A stretch of DNA of 14,416 nucleotides from an uncultured Nitrosomonadales bacterium (lineage in GTDB: Bacteria > Pseudomonadota > Gammaproteobacteria > Burkholderiales > Methylophilaceae), in NCBI GenBank assembly GCA_946481065.1, contig CAMLMA010000036.1, positions 1-14,416 of the forward strand, written 5' to 3'. Numbering within the stretch: the stretch's first letter is position 1; every line of letters starts with the position of its first letter. The notes beneath the pieces were generated by a model. The model was given only the letters and a program-made list of their open reading frames with translations, searched no databases and was not told the DNA's origin. Made by a program: the position numbers and the translations under genes. Shown in pieces: positions 1 to 7,920 of the stretch.

Positions 1-1217
1 GCGGGTGTCGTTGCTGGCTGAGCGATAGAAGGCGCTGCTGCATTCACGGGCGCAGGGGCTTGGACGGTTGCAGTGGAAAGCTTGGTCGCCTCGGTATTGG
101 CAAGCGCAGGTGCGGGAGCCGGCATGGATGACGAAGCCGGCGCCTCGACAGTGGCTGGTGCCGCCGGGGCAACGCTGGGCGCGGCGGTTTGTAACGGCAC
201 ACCAAGCTCGGCAGGTAGCACGGCTGGGGCCGGCTGGGTTGCCGGCGTTGACGAGATAGCCGGCTGCGCAATACCTGCCACAGCGGATCGGGTGGCTTGG
301 GAGCTAGGCCAGTAGCGATGCGCAAGGTAGCCAACCGCTAACCCGACCAGCACCACACCGAGCGCGGCGGCGTAACCGATGTAACGTCCGCTGCGTTTGC
401 GCTGTTCGGCACCGAACTCGCTGTCGTTGATGGCTGCGTTGACGTGTTTCGGCGTCACGAGGTAGACATTTTCGGCAAAGGCAGCGAGCAAGGCCTTGTC
501 AGCCAGGATGTTCACGCGCCGGACCAAGCCCTGCGAGGCTTTGTACAAACGCCGGATCGAGGCCTTATTGAATAGATGTGGCCCGAAATAGCCCGCCGTC
601 CGCAATCGGAAGATCAGGTATTCGCCGACATCCTTCTCTTCCAGCGGGCCCAGATTGAAGCCATGCGTGATGCGCTCCCTGAGCTGGCGGATCTGCGTCT
701 GGTTGAGGTTGATATCCAGCTCGGGCTGGCCAAAGAGAACGATCTGCAACAGTTTGTCGTGCTTGGTTTCAAGGTTGGACAAGAGCCGGATCTCTTCCAG
801 CGTGGCGATCGGCATACCCTGCGCCTCCTCGACGAAGATCACCACTTGCTTGCCTTGCTCATGGCGATCGAGCAGGTATTTCTGCAGCACTTGCATGACC
901 TGCAGGCGATCGGCGTTCTTTGGCAGCTTGAGCTGCAACTCGAAGGCGATGGCATGCAGCACGTCCTCGGGCGCAACGCTGGGGTTGGCGAGGTAGATGC
1001 TCTCGACCTTTTCCGGCAACAAGGTCTGCAACATGCGGCAGAGCATGGTCTTGCCGCTGCCTACTTCGCCCACGACCTTGATGATGCCTTCGCCACTGGT
1101 GATGGCGTAGATCAGCGCATCGAGTACCGCCCCGCGATTGCCGCCTGAAAAAAAGAAATCGGTATTGGGTGTGATCTTGAACGGCGGTTGCTTGAGGCCG
1201 AAATGGGCGTAGTACAT
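1..1217 (-). CDS. ExeA/MshM-type AAA+ secretion ATPase, 3' end beyond window
   Basis: This frame stays open from an ATG at 1217 to the left edge, giving 405 codons without a stop, so the protein is cut. The N-terminus (MYYAHFGLKQPPFKITPN) is typical of the ExeA/GspA/MshM family of inner-membrane ATPases, which work with type II secretion or type IV/MSHA pilus machinery. A Walker A motif GEVGSGKT lies at residues 50-57. The Walker B strand VVIFVEEAQ has Glu130-Glu131 where most relatives of the P-loop class have Asp-Glu. After the ATPase region come a basic stretch (QRKRSGR, about 272-278), one predicted membrane helix at about 279-299, and a Pro/Ala/Thr/Val-rich tail from 304 onward, which I infer is a flexible periplasmic linker. 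It starts 12 bases after the response-regulator stop codon, with no clear Shine-Dalgarno, so translational coupling in one operon is likely. The family call is firm. Whether it serves secretion, pili or exopolysaccharide depends on genes outside the window. Confidence 0.85.
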   Translation of the reverse strand, partial: MYYAHFGLKQPPFKITPNTDFFFSGGNRGAVLDALIYAITSGEGIIKVVGEVGSGKTMLCRMLQTLLPEKVESIYLANPSVAPEDVLHAIAFELQLKLPKNADRLQVMQVLQKYLLDRHEQGKQVVIFVEEAQGMPIATLEEIRLLSNLETKHDKLLQIVLFGQPELDINLNQTQIRQLRERITHGFNLGPLEEKDVGEYLIFRLRTAGYFGPHLFNKASIRRLYKASQGLVRRVNILADKALLAAFAENVYLVTPKHVNAAINDSEFGAEQRKRSGRYIGYAAALGVVLVGLAVGYLAHRYWPSSQATRSAVAGIAQPAISSTPATQPAPAVLPAELGVPLQTAAPSVAPAAPATVEAPASSSMPAPAPALANTEATKLSTATVQAPAPVNAAAPSIAQPATTP

Positions 1218-1229
1218 AAGTGTGCGGCC

Positions 1230-2663
1230 CTAGTCCTTGAAATCCTCTTGTAGCTGGATGCGGCTATACAGCGTAGTGCGATTGATGCCGAGCAGCTTGG
1301 CGGCCTGACTCAGGTTGCCGTGGGTGATCTTGAGCGCGGCATCGACGTAGGCCTTTTCCCAGGCCTTGAGCACGACATCGAGATTGACGTTGGCCTGGGT
1401 CTGCAGATGTCGATGGGCATAGTTGGCCAGCCCGTTCTCGTCGTTGACCAGCGGCATCTCGTTGGGTGCTGCCAGTTGCTGGGCAAGGTCCAGCTCGGCC
1501 GCGAGCTGGGTATCGCTGACCGATTGTCCCGCATATTTTGCGATCAGCCGGATGATGATATTGCGCAGCTCGCGCACATTGCCGGGGAAGTGATAATCCA
1601 GCCAGCGCTGTTTCGCTTTCGGTTCAAGCTCGAAACTCTTCTGGTTGGTCTCGCGCGCATAGAACTCGCTGAAATGCTCCAGCAGCAGGTAGCGATCGTC
1701 TTCCAGCTCGCGCAAGGGCGGCACACGGACGCTGAACACGCTCAAGCGATGATAGAGGTCGATGCGGAAATGGCCTTGCCTGACCTCGTCGCGAAGGTCG
1801 CGGTTGGTCGCCGCCACGATACGCGCACGGCTCTTGCGGGTCTGGGTCTCACCGATGCGCTGGTATTCGCCGTTTTCCAGCACACGCAGCAACTTGGCCT
1901 GCAGTTCCAGCGGCAACTCGCCGATCTCGTCCAGAAAGAGCGTGCCCTCGCCTGCATCCTCGAAATAGCCGGTATGTGAATTCGCCGCGCCGGTGAAGGC
2001 GCCCTTGCCGTGGCCGAACAGGATGGATTCCGCCAGCATGGGGGAGATCGCAGCGCAGTTGACCGAGAGATACGGCTGTTTGGATCGCTTGCTCAAACGG
2101 TGCAGGCAATTCGCCACCAGCTCCTTGCCGCTTCCGGACTCGCCCTCGATCAGCACAGGAAAGGGCGCATCAGCGAACTGGCTGATCTGGGTGCGCAAGG
2201 TCTGCATGGGCAGGCTACTGCCGAGCAGGCCGCCGTCGTCTTCCTCGCGACTGATGGCGCCAAGCTCGGCGTCCTGCATCATCAGTGCGTTCTGCAACAG
2301 CTCGTTCAGGCGCTCGACATCGCAAGGCTTGGGAATGAAATCGACAGCGCCCAATGCCAGGGCGTGCTTGACGTTGACCTCTTCGTTCTGGCCTGAAAGC
2401 ACCAGGATCTTCATGGTCGGCGAATGGGCCAGCAGTTCACCGATGACCTTGAAGCCCTCATCCGGCTTGTGCGGCACCGGCGGCAATCCGAGATCCACCA
2501 ATGCCAGTGATGGTGGCGTTTCGAGCTGACGCAGCAGGCTCTTGGCTTGGGCACGGGATTCCGCCACACAGACTTCGAAATACTTGCTGAGCACGTAATG
2601 CAGGGTATCGGTGATCAGGGGATCATCGTCGATGATGATGAGGACGGGACGTTGTGCAGCCAT
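1230..2663 (-). CDS. Sigma54-dependent response regulator (NtrC family)
   Basis: This is a three-domain activator of RNA polymerase-sigma54, about 477 residues long. The receiver domain (about 1-125) has acidic-pocket Asp12/Asp13, phospho-acceptor Asp57, Ser90 and Lys112. The AAA+ domain has Walker A GESGSGKE at 174-181, the sigma54-contacting GAFTGA loop at 221-226 and Walker B ending in Asp245-Glu246. A Fis-type helix-turn-helix ([20 protein letters not shown]) closes the protein. In [12 protein letters not shown] a Gly replaces the Glu usually found before Lys-Gly. I chose the ATG at 2663. A TTG codon directly before it (2666-2664) is in frame but is a poorer start, and AGAAAG lies 8 bases ahead of the ATG. 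No histidine kinase is adjacent in the window. The paired ExeA-like gene suggests control of an envelope, pilus or polysaccharide locus. It resembles the PrsR regulators of PEP-CTERM/exosortase loci, but I cannot establish that identity. Confidence 0.93.
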   Translation of the reverse strand: MAAQRPVLIIIDDDPLITDTLHYVLSKYFEVCVAESRAQAKSLLRQLETPPSLALVDLGLPPVPHKPDEGFKVIGELLAHSPTMKILVLSGQNEEVNVKHALALGAVDFIPKPCDVERLNELLQNALMMQDAELGAISREEDDGGLLGSSLPMQTLRTQISQFADAPFPVLIEGESGSGKELVANCLHRLSKRSKQPYLSVNCAAISPMLAESILFGHGKGAFTGAANSHTGYFEDAGEGTLFLDEIGELPLELQAKLLRVLENGEYQRIGETQTRKSRARIVAATNRDLRDEVRQGHFRIDLYHRLSVFSVRVPPLRELEDDRYLLLEHFSEFYARETNQKSFELEPKAKQRWLDYHFPGNVRELRNIIIRLIAKYAGQSVSDTQLAAELDLAQQLAAPNEMPLVNDENGLANYAHRHLQTQANVNLDVVLKAWEKAYVDAALKITHGNLSQAAKLLGINRTTLYSRIQLQEDFKD

Positions 2664-2715
2664 CAAACAGACTTTCTGTTGTGTGCGAGGCGATTGATCT
2701 TAGGTTTCAACGCGT

Positions 2716-2744
2716 ACTATAGCCGCATTGCGGTGTGCTATCAA
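2716..2744 (-). promoter_or_regulatory. Sigma70 promoter of the response regulator-ATPase pair
   Basis: On the minus strand, TTGATA (2744-2739) and TATAGT (2721-2716) are separated by exactly 17 bases, each differing from consensus at one position. The predicted transcript starts near 2709, leaving a leader of about 45 bases before the ATG at 2663. The element sits in the 100-base gap after yihY. Confidence 0.7.
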
Positions 2745-2766
2745 TTAAGTCATCCGGCCATCATGG

Positions 2767-3615
2767 TTATTTCAAAGACCCATGGCTTTCTGCGTAGACC
2801 TTGGTGAACTCGGCGCCCAGCAGGAAGATCTGCGCCGAGTAATAGACCCAGACCAAAAGCGCGATCAGCGAACCCGCCGTGCCATATCCGCTGGCCACCC
2901 CGCTTGCGCCAAGGTACATCCCGATCAGGGTTTTGCCGATGGTGAACAAAAATGCGGTCACCAATGCCCCGACCAGCACATCGGACCACAGTACCCGAGC
3001 GCGCGGCATGAATTTATAGATCAGGGCGAACATGACGGCGACAAGAATGAAGCTGATGACGGCATTACTCACGGCGGCTACCTTGACCCACGTGCCGAAG
3101 ATCGGCGCCCACCATGTTCCCATGGCTGTCAGCAGCGCATTGAAGATCAGTGACACCAGCAACAGAAAGCCGATGCCCAGCACCATGCCGAACGACAGGA
3201 GGCGGGCCCGAATCAATCGCCACAAGCCAGCTTCCTTGCGGCGCGGCGGGGATTTCCAGATGCGATCCAGATCGTCCTGTAACTCTCCGAACACCGTGGT
3301 TGCGCCGACGGCCAGCATGATCGCGCCGATGACGGTTGCCAGCAGGCTCTTATCCGGCTGGCTGACGCTTTCCAGCAGCTGTTGCACTGCCAATGCTCCC
3401 TGATCGCCCATCAATCCGCGCAACTGGGAGAAGATCTCGCCACGGATGGCTTCTGGCCCGAAGAAGATACCCGTCACCGAAATCACGATCAGCAGCAATG
3501 GCGCGATGGAAAACATCGCGTAGTAGGCGAGCGCCGCACCCATGCTCTGTGCGTAGTCATCGCTCCAGCGCTTGACGCTCTCGACACATAGCCTGCGGAG
3601 CATTGCGGGCGTCAT
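2767..3615 (-). CDS. yihY: YihY/BrkB family inner-membrane protein
   Basis: This 282-residue polytopic membrane protein belongs to the YihY/BrkB (UPF0761) family, once misnamed ribonuclease BN; its function is unsettled. Family landmarks are the N-terminal GAALAYYAMFSIAPLLLI segment (about residues 26-43), a basic cytoplasmic loop (KSPPRRKEAG), the YKFMP motif after a central helix, and the C-terminal block SGYGTAGSLIALLVWVYYSA. About six hydrophobic helices can be counted, and the length is normal. The ATG at 3615 is preceded by a strong Shine-Dalgarno, AAAGGAGGG (3627-3619), which fixes the start. It lies about 130 bases downstream of tRNA-His on the same strand. I see no convincing terminator between them, so read-through from the tRNA promoter is possible. 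The family is certain; the symbol is by family only. Confidence 0.92.
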   Translation of the reverse strand: MTPAMLRRLCVESVKRWSDDYAQSMGAALAYYAMFSIAPLLLIVISVTGIFFGPEAIRGEIFSQLRGLMGDQGALAVQQLLESVSQPDKSLLATVIGAIMLAVGATTVFGELQDDLDRIWKSPPRRKEAGLWRLIRARLLSFGMVLGIGFLLLVSLIFNALLTAMGTWWAPIFGTWVKVAAVSNAVISFILVAVMFALIYKFMPRARVLWSDVLVGALVTAFLFTIGKTLIGMYLGASGVASGYGTAGSLIALLVWVYYSAQIFLLGAEFTKVYAESHGSLK

Positions 3616-3743
3616 CGTCCCTCCTTTGATAAGTTTTTGGCTTATATAAAGGGGACTACGTAAGAGATAAAAGATTCAGGGCGAGGATAATGACCGCATA
3701 TTGGCGATCACTAAGGATAACTAGGTATTACCGGGGAGAAAGA

Positions 3744-3820
3744 TGGGGTGGCTGATGGGGCTCGAACCCACGACAACTGGAATCACAATCCAGGGCTCTA
3801 CCAACTGAGCTACAGCCACC
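3744..3820 (-). tRNA. tRNA-His (GTG)
   Basis: The minus strand folds as a tRNA. The 5' end GGTGGCTGTAGC pairs with 3' CAGCCACC, leaving the extra 5' G (G-1) opposite C73 that is diagnostic of tRNA-His. The anticodon stem is CTGGA/TCCAG with GTG in the loop, the T arm contains GGGTTCGAGCCCC, and CCA is encoded (3746-3744). It is last in the three-tRNA run and is close to the E. coli sequence. Confidence 0.97.
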
Positions 3821-3844
3821 ACGGAAACTGACGGGTCAGAATCT

Positions 3845-3921
3845 TGGCCTGCCCGACAGGAATCGAACCTGTAACCCCCAGCTTAGAAGGCTGGTGCTCT
3901 ATCCGGTTGAGCTACGGGCAG
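3845..3921 (-). tRNA. tRNA-Arg (TCT)
   Basis: The minus strand gives a 77-base cloverleaf. The acceptor arms CTGCCCG/CGGGCAG are followed by G73 and an encoded CCA (3847-3845). The anticodon stem CCAGC/GCTGG encloses CTTCTAA, giving anticodon TCT, and the T arm contains ACAGGTTCGATTCCTGT. It is the middle gene of the tRNA cluster, 24 bases from tRNA-His and 31 from tRNA-Pro. Confidence 0.97.
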
Positions 3922-3952
3922 ATTGTCGGGCAATCTAGACACTACGGAAATC

Positions 3953-4029
3953 TGGTCGGGGTGGAGAGATTTGAACTCCCGACATCCTGCTCCCAAAGCA
4001 GGCGCGCTACCAGGCTACGCTACACCCCG
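3953..4029 (-). tRNA. tRNA-Pro (TGG)
   Basis: The minus strand gives a 77-base cloverleaf. The acceptor arms CGGGGTG/CACCCCG are followed by A73 and an encoded CCA (3955-3953). The anticodon stem CCTGC/GCAGG encloses TTTGGGA, giving anticodon TGG, and the T arm contains GGGAGTTCAAATCTC. It is the first gene after the tRNA promoter. The C1-G72 start is normal for bacterial tRNA-Pro. Confidence 0.97.
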
Positions 4030-4038
4030 AGGGCGTGA

Positions 4039-4067
4039 AATATAGCCTAATCGAGCCATCCGGTCAA
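4039..4067 (-). promoter_or_regulatory. Promoter of the Pro-Arg-His tRNA operon
   Basis: On the minus strand, TTGACC (4067-4062) and TATATT (4044-4039) are 17 bases apart, close to sigma70 consensus. The bases just after the -10 (TCACGCCCT) are GC-rich, like the discriminator of stringently controlled stable-RNA promoters. That control, through ppGpp and DksA, is an inference. The predicted start lies a few bases before tRNA-Pro. Confidence 0.75.
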
Positions 4068-4075
4068 ATTCTATC

Positions 4076-4084
4076 TGCTAAAAT
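4076..4084 (+). promoter_or_regulatory. Candidate extended -10 promoter of folD
   Basis: TGCTAAAAT contains the TGn extension followed by TAAAAT, one mismatch from TATAAT. No good -35 is present at 16-18 bases upstream, which suits an extended -10 promoter. The predicted transcript begins near 4091, about 35 bases before the folD ATG. Its upstream side overlaps the -35 of the divergent tRNA promoter. Confidence 0.5.
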
Positions 4085-4125
4085 AGCGGTTTTTCTTAGC
4101 CGGCACAGATAAGGCCAACGCAGAT

Positions 4126-4992
4126 ATGTCCGCTCGAATCATAGATGGCAAGGCGATTGCCGACATTACCCTGGATGAGATCAAATCACAGATCGACGCG
4201 CGCGTCGCCGCGGGCAAGCGCGCTCCTGCCCTGGCAGTGATCCTGGTCGGCGCCGATCCGGCATCCGCGATCTATGTCCGCAACAAGCGACGCGCATGCG
4301 AAAGAGTGGGGATCCGCTCAGTCGCACATGAATTACCGGCTACGACGACCGAGGCGCAGCTGCTCGATTTGATCGACCGCCTGAATGCGGATGCCGGTAT
4401 CGATGGCATCCTCGTCCAATCGCCATTGCCCGAGCACATCAGCGAAAAGCACCTGATCGCGCGTATCCGCGCCGACAAGGATGTCGATGGCTTCCATCCT
4501 TACAATATCGGTAGCCTGGCTGTACGCGAACCCAAGCTGCGTTCCTGCACGCCGTATGGCGTCATCAAGCTACTGCAATCGACTGGCGTCGAGCTGATGG
4601 GTAAGGATGCCGTTGTCGTTGGCGTCTCCAACCATGTCGGGCGACCCATGATTCTGGAATTGCTGCTGGCTGGTTGTACCGTGACCGGCTGTCACCGCCA
4701 CACCAAGGATCTCGCCGCCAACGTTGCTCGCGCAGATATCGTCGTGGCGGCGGCGGGTAAGGCAGGCCTGGTCCATGGCGAATGGATCAAGCCCGGCGCG
4801 ATCGTCATCGACATCGGCATCAATCGGCTGCCGGACGGCAAATTGTGCGGCGATGTCGAATTCGAGGTGGCGAAGCAACGCGCCAGCTGGATCACGCCGG
4901 TCCCCGGTGGGGTCGGCCCGATGACGGTAGCGACCTTGATGGAGAACACGCTGATGGCGCAGGCACTCTCCGAATCTTCACATCTCGGATAA
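4126..4992 (+). CDS. folD: Methylenetetrahydrofolate dehydrogenase/cyclohydrolase
   Basis: FolD is a bifunctional cytosolic enzyme. It oxidises 5,10-methylene-THF with NADP and then hydrolyses methenyl-THF to 10-formyl-THF, feeding purine and formyl-Met-tRNA synthesis. The 288-residue length matches the family. The catalytic lysine is Lys54 in YVRNKR (50-55), with Gln98 in ILVQSPLP and Asp121 in [10 protein letters not shown]. The nucleotide-binding segment is GVSNHVGRP (166-174), and the C-terminal signature PGGVGPMT lies at 260-267. Most homologues I know read VQLPLP, so Ser99 is a small variation. The ATG at 4126 matches the family N-terminus (MSARIIDGK) and has only a weak AAGG about ten bases upstream. 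It is monocistronic or weakly linked to dksA, which has its own promoter 130 bases on. A short hairpin (GGATAA/TTATCC, 4987-5003) follows the stop but lacks a T-run. Confidence 0.97.
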   Translation: MSARIIDGKAIADITLDEIKSQIDARVAAGKRAPALAVILVGADPASAIYVRNKRRACERVGIRSVAHELPATTTEAQLLDLIDRLNADAGIDGILVQSPLPEHISEKHLIARIRADKDVDGFHPYNIGSLAVREPKLRSCTPYGVIKLLQSTGVELMGKDAVVVGVSNHVGRPMILELLLAGCTVTGCHRHTKDLAANVARADIVVAAAGKAGLVHGEWIKPGAIVIDIGINRLPDGKLCGDVEFEVAKQRASWITPVPGGVGPMTVATLMENTLMAQALSESSHLG

Positions 4993-5043
4993 ATCCCTTA
5001 TCCAGCAGCAAAAATCCGGGTTATTTTGCAAGAAACATCGCTT

Positions 5044-5072
5044 TTGCATCGCTTAAGCAATCGGTGTAAACT
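5044..5072 (+). promoter_or_regulatory. Promoter of dksA
   Basis: TTGCAT (5044-5049) and TAAACT (5067-5072) are 17 bases apart. Each hexamer departs from sigma70 consensus at two positions. The predicted transcript starts near 5079, giving a leader of about 45 bases. A GCTTAAGC palindrome (5051-5058) lies inside the spacer. Confidence 0.6.
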
Positions 5073-5123
5073 TGCGCCTGCTTTATTTTTCTGTTAATTG
5101 CAGCGCGAACTTTCAAGGCGACC

Positions 5124-5546
5124 ATGGCTGAAGAAATCACCAGACAATTCGTTCCTTATGTGGCGAAGGCCAATGAGGAATATATGAACGACAAACAGCT
5201 CGATCATTTCCGCAAGATCCTCAATGACTGGAAAGCGGAGCTGAGCCATGACATCGATCGCACCGTGCACACGATGCAGGATGAAGTCACCATGTTCGCC
5301 GACCCCAACGATCGCGCCAGCCAGGAATCCGACATGGCCCTGGAATTGCGTAACCGTGATCGTGAGCGCAAGCTGATCAAGAAGATCGACGAGACGCTGG
5401 CCAAGATCGATGAGCGTGAATACGGCTACTGCAACAGCTGCGGCATCGAGATCGGCCTCAAGCGCCTGGAAGCGCGCCCAACCGCGACGCTGTGCATCGA
5501 TTGCAAGACGCTGGACGAGATTCGCGAGCGTCAGGTCGCCAAATAA
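5124..5546 (+). CDS. dksA: RNA polymerase-binding transcription factor DksA
   Basis: DksA enters the secondary channel of RNA polymerase. With ppGpp it lowers rRNA and tRNA transcription and raises amino-acid biosynthesis promoters. The 140 residues match the family core. The coiled-coil tip DPNDRAS carries Asp60, Asp63 and Ala65, equivalent to E. coli Asp71, Asp74 and Ala76. The [16 protein letters not shown] stretch (73-88) is the second coiled-coil arm. A C4 zinc finger has Cys103, Cys106, Cys124 and Cys127. The N-terminal tail before EEYMN is about 11 residues shorter than in E. coli. The ATG at 5124 has AAGG five bases upstream; an in-frame Met21 would remove the tail but has weaker support. 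It is convergent with pnp, and a bidirectional terminator closes it. Its presumed targets include the tRNA and rRNA promoters in this same window. Confidence 0.96.
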   Translation: MAEEITRQFVPYVAKANEEYMNDKQLDHFRKILNDWKAELSHDIDRTVHTMQDEVTMFADPNDRASQESDMALELRNRDRERKLIKKIDETLAKIDEREYGYCNSCGIEIGLKRLEARPTATLCIDCKTLDEIRERQVAK

Positions 5547-5593
5547 TCGTCAGGGTTCTGGAGCGAAGTCACCGCTTCGGGATCGACAGACAT

Positions 5594-5623
5594 AAAAAAG
5601 GCCGGGAAATCCCGGCCTTTTTT
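5594..5623. terminator. Bidirectional intrinsic terminator between dksA and pnp
   Basis: A perfect inverted repeat has 13-bp arms, AAAAAAGGCCGGG (5594-5606) and CCCGGCCTTTTTT (5611-5623), with a four-base loop. Both strands give a GC stem followed by six T residues, so it can end dksA on the plus strand and pnp on the minus strand. It lies 47 bases after the dksA stop and 25 after the pnp stop. Confidence 0.95.
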
Positions 5624-5648
5624 ATTCAGCTTGAGCGCTGCGAGCAGA

Positions 5649-7781
5649 TCACTCGGCAGACTGCTCCGCTTCTGGTTTCACTTCAGCGGCTGGTGCATCG
5701 ATCAGCGCTTTCATGCTCAGGCGTACACGACCCTTCTCATCGGCTTCCACGACCTTGACCTTGACGACCTGGCCTTCCTTCAGGAAATCGGAGACCGCAT
5801 TGACGCGCTGATGCGCGATCTGCGAGATGTGCAACAGGCCATCCTTGCCTGGCAGCAGGGAAACGATCGCGCCGAAATCGAGCAACTTGATCACCGTACC
5901 CTCATAGGTCTGACCGATCTCGACTTCAGCGGTGATGGCTTCGATGCGCTTCTTCGCTTCTTCGCCGGCTTCTGCACTCAGGCAACCGATCTTGATGGTG
6001 CCGTCGTCTTCGATATCGATCGTGGTACCGGTCTCTTCGGTCAGCGCACGGATCACGGCACCGCCCTTGCCGATGACGTCACGGATCTTCTCAGGATTGA
6101 TCTTCATGGTGATGATACGCGGAGCGAAAGCAGACAGTTCCTGGCGTGTCTCGCTCATCGCATCCTTCATGATGCCGAGGATGTGCATGCGGCCTTCCTT
6201 GGCTTGCGACAGTGCGACCTGCATGATCTCGGCGGTAATGCCAGTGATCTTGATGTCCATCTGCAGTGCGGTGATACCGTCTTCGGTACCAGCCACCTTG
6301 AAGTCCATGTCACCGAGGTGATCTTCATCACCCAGGATGTCGGTCAGAACCGCGACACGGTTACCTTCCTTGATCAGGCCCATGGCGATACCCGCCACGT
6401 GGGACTTGACCGGCACGCCAGCGTCCATCAGCGCGAGGCAGCCGCCACAGACGGAGGCCATGGAGCTGGAACCGTTGGATTCGGTGATCTCGGAGACCAC
6501 GCGGATGGTGTAACCGAATTCTTCCTGTGAAGGCAGCGCAGCAATCAGCGCACGCTTCGCCAGACGGCCGTGGCCGATCTCGCGGCGCTTGGGCGTACCG
6601 ACACGACCGGTTTCGCCAGTCGCGTAAGGTGGCATGTTGTAGTGCAGCATGAAGCGGTCGGTGTATTCACCTTGCAAGGCGTCGATGATCTGTTCGTCAC
6701 GACCGGTACCCAGCGTAGCGACCACCAAAGCCTGGGTCTCACCACGGGTGAACAGCGCAGAGCCGTGGGTGCGTGGCAGCACGCCGGTACGGATACTGAT
6801 CGGGCGTACGGTGCGGGTGTCACGACCATCGATACGAGGCTCGCCGTTCAGGATCTGGCTGCGTACGACCTTGGCTTCCAGGTTGAACAGCGCGGACTTG
6901 ATCTCGTTGGCTTCGCTGGTGGAGGTATTCTCGGTGATCAGTTCCGCTTTGACGCGGCCCATGATCTCATCCAGCTTGGCGGAACGTGCGCCCTTGGATT
7001 TGATCTTGTAAGCTTCGTTGATCTCGTTGGCAGCCAGGGTCTCGACCTTGGCGATCAACTCAGCATTGGCTTCTGGCGGGGTCCAGTCCCATGGCTCCTT
7101 GCCGACTTCGGCGACCATTTCGTTGATCATGTCGATCACGGCCTGCATTTCCTTGTGGCCATGCACCACGGCGCCCAGCATCACATCTTCCGGCAATTCC
7201 TTGGCTTCGGACTCGACCATCATGACTGCGGAGGCGGTAGCGGCGACCACGAGGTCCAGCTCCGATTCCTTCATCTGGCTGGCGGTCGGGTTGATGACGT
7301 ACTCGCCATTGATGTAACCGACGCGTGCCGCGCCCAGTGGGCCGTAAAACGGAATGCCTGAGATCGCCATCGCGGCAGAAGCGCCGATGATGGCTGGGAT
7401 ATCGGAATCGATCTCGCTATCGGAAGACATCACGGTCGCGACGACTTGTACTTCGTTATAGAAATTCTCCGGGAACAGCGGGCGCAGCGGACGGTCGATC
7501 AGACGGGAGGTCAGGGTCTCCTTTTCGGAAGGACGGCCTTCACGCTTGAAGAAACCGCCCGGGATCTTGCCGGCGGCGTAGGTCTTTTCCTGATAGTCCA
7601 CGGTCAATGGGAAGAAATCCTGGCCTTGCTTGACTTCGGTCTTGCCGACCACGCTAACCAGAACCACGGTATCACCGTAGCTGACCATCACGGCGCCATC
7701 GGCCTGACGTGCGATCTCACCGGTTTCCAACACCAGTTCGTGCGCGCCGTACTGAATACTCTTTCTTACTTTGTTAAACAT
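5649..7781 (-). CDS. pnp: Polyribonucleotide nucleotidyltransferase (PNPase)
   Basis: PNPase is the trimeric phosphorolytic 3'-5' exoribonuclease of the RNA degradosome; it can also add heteropolymeric tails. The 710 residues match the usual length. The order is a first RNase PH core with FFKREGRP (77-84), an alpha-helical linker, and a second RNase PH core with LFTRGETQA (343-351). That core also has the phosphate-binding SNGSSS (435-440) and metal ligands Asp485 and Asp491 in [14 protein letters not shown]. Then come a KH domain with GKGG at 571-574 and an S1 domain at about 623-692, followed by an acidic tail. The ATG at 7781 has GAGG 8 bases upstream. The gene follows rpsO after an intrinsic terminator and a small leader hairpin, an arrangement reminiscent of E. 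coli. There the pnp leader is cut by RNase III and autoregulated by PNPase; the same here is inference. Confidence 0.98.
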   Translation of the reverse strand: MFNKVRKSIQYGAHELVLETGEIARQADGAVMVSYGDTVVLVSVVGKTEVKQGQDFFPLTVDYQEKTYAAGKIPGGFFKREGRPSEKETLTSRLIDRPLRPLFPENFYNEVQVVATVMSSDSEIDSDIPAIIGASAAMAISGIPFYGPLGAARVGYINGEYVINPTASQMKESELDLVVAATASAVMMVESEAKELPEDVMLGAVVHGHKEMQAVIDMINEMVAEVGKEPWDWTPPEANAELIAKVETLAANEINEAYKIKSKGARSAKLDEIMGRVKAELITENTSTSEANEIKSALFNLEAKVVRSQILNGEPRIDGRDTRTVRPISIRTGVLPRTHGSALFTRGETQALVVATLGTGRDEQIIDALQGEYTDRFMLHYNMPPYATGETGRVGTPKRREIGHGRLAKRALIAALPSQEEFGYTIRVVSEITESNGSSSMASVCGGCLALMDAGVPVKSHVAGIAMGLIKEGNRVAVLTDILGDEDHLGDMDFKVAGTEDGITALQMDIKITGITAEIMQVALSQAKEGRMHILGIMKDAMSETRQELSAFAPRIITMKINPEKIRDVIGKGGAVIRALTEETGTTIDIEDDGTIKIGCLSAEAGEEAKKRIEAITAEVEIGQTYEGTVIKLLDFGAIVSLLPGKDGLLHISQIAHQRVNAVSDFLKEGQVVKVKVVEADEKGRVRLSMKALIDAPAAEVKPEAEQSAE

Positions 7782-7808
7782 GTTTCGTTCCTCTTCTCTT
7801 TCAAGCCC

Positions 7809-7827
7809 GCCCTTACTGTCCTAGGGC
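7809..7827 (-). other. Small stem-loop in the pnp leader
   Basis: On the minus strand GCCCT (7827-7823) pairs with AGGGC (7813-7809) around a nine-base loop, 28 bases before the pnp start codon. It could be a processing or PNPase-binding structure, but the stem is short. Confidence 0.35.
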
Positions 7828-7837
7828 AAGCACCAAT

Positions 7838-7877
7838 AAAAAAGCCGAAGCTACGCTGTTAGCGCGGCATTCGGCTT
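7838..7877 (-). terminator. Intrinsic terminator between rpsO and pnp
   Basis: On the minus strand AAGCCGAA (7877-7870) pairs with TTCGGCTT (7849-7842), and an inner AGCG-type stem extends the hairpin. A run of T residues follows (7843-7838). It begins 44 bases after the rpsO stop, like t1 between rpsO and pnp in E. coli. Partial read-through would supply pnp, for which I see no strong separate promoter downstream. Confidence 0.85.
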
Positions 7878-7920
7878 CTCGTCAATTCACAAAAGCGGTT
7901 ATGGCTTCTATGAATTTAAA

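Noticed and set aside
44..334. Pro/Arg-rich minus-strand frame at the left edge
   Set aside because: It is an alternative frame of the Pro/Ala-rich tail of the ExeA-like protein, whose own frame stays open to the window edge.
576..1148. 190-codon plus-strand frame
   Set aside because: It is antisense to the conserved ATPase domain, including Walker A, of the ExeA-like gene.
3628..3743. A separate promoter for yihY
   Set aside because: A TATATA box can be seen near 3643-3648, but no acceptable -35 lies at a proper distance, so I could not support it.
3844..4038. 64-codon plus-strand reading frame containing GIEPVTPSLEG and VERFELPTSCSQSRR
   Set aside because: It is the antisense of tRNA-Arg and tRNA-Pro. 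These peptide strings are a familiar artefact of translating tRNA genes and are widespread in databases as false hypothetical proteins.
5012..5033. AT-rich hairpin GCAAAAAT/ATTTTGC after folD as a terminator
   Set aside because: The stem is weak and bulged, and no T-run follows on the plus strand.
5631..6530. 299-codon plus-strand open frame opposite pnp
   Set aside because: It lies over conserved PNPase domains and has the same shadow composition. It begins inside the pnp tail and has no promoter or Shine-Dalgarno.
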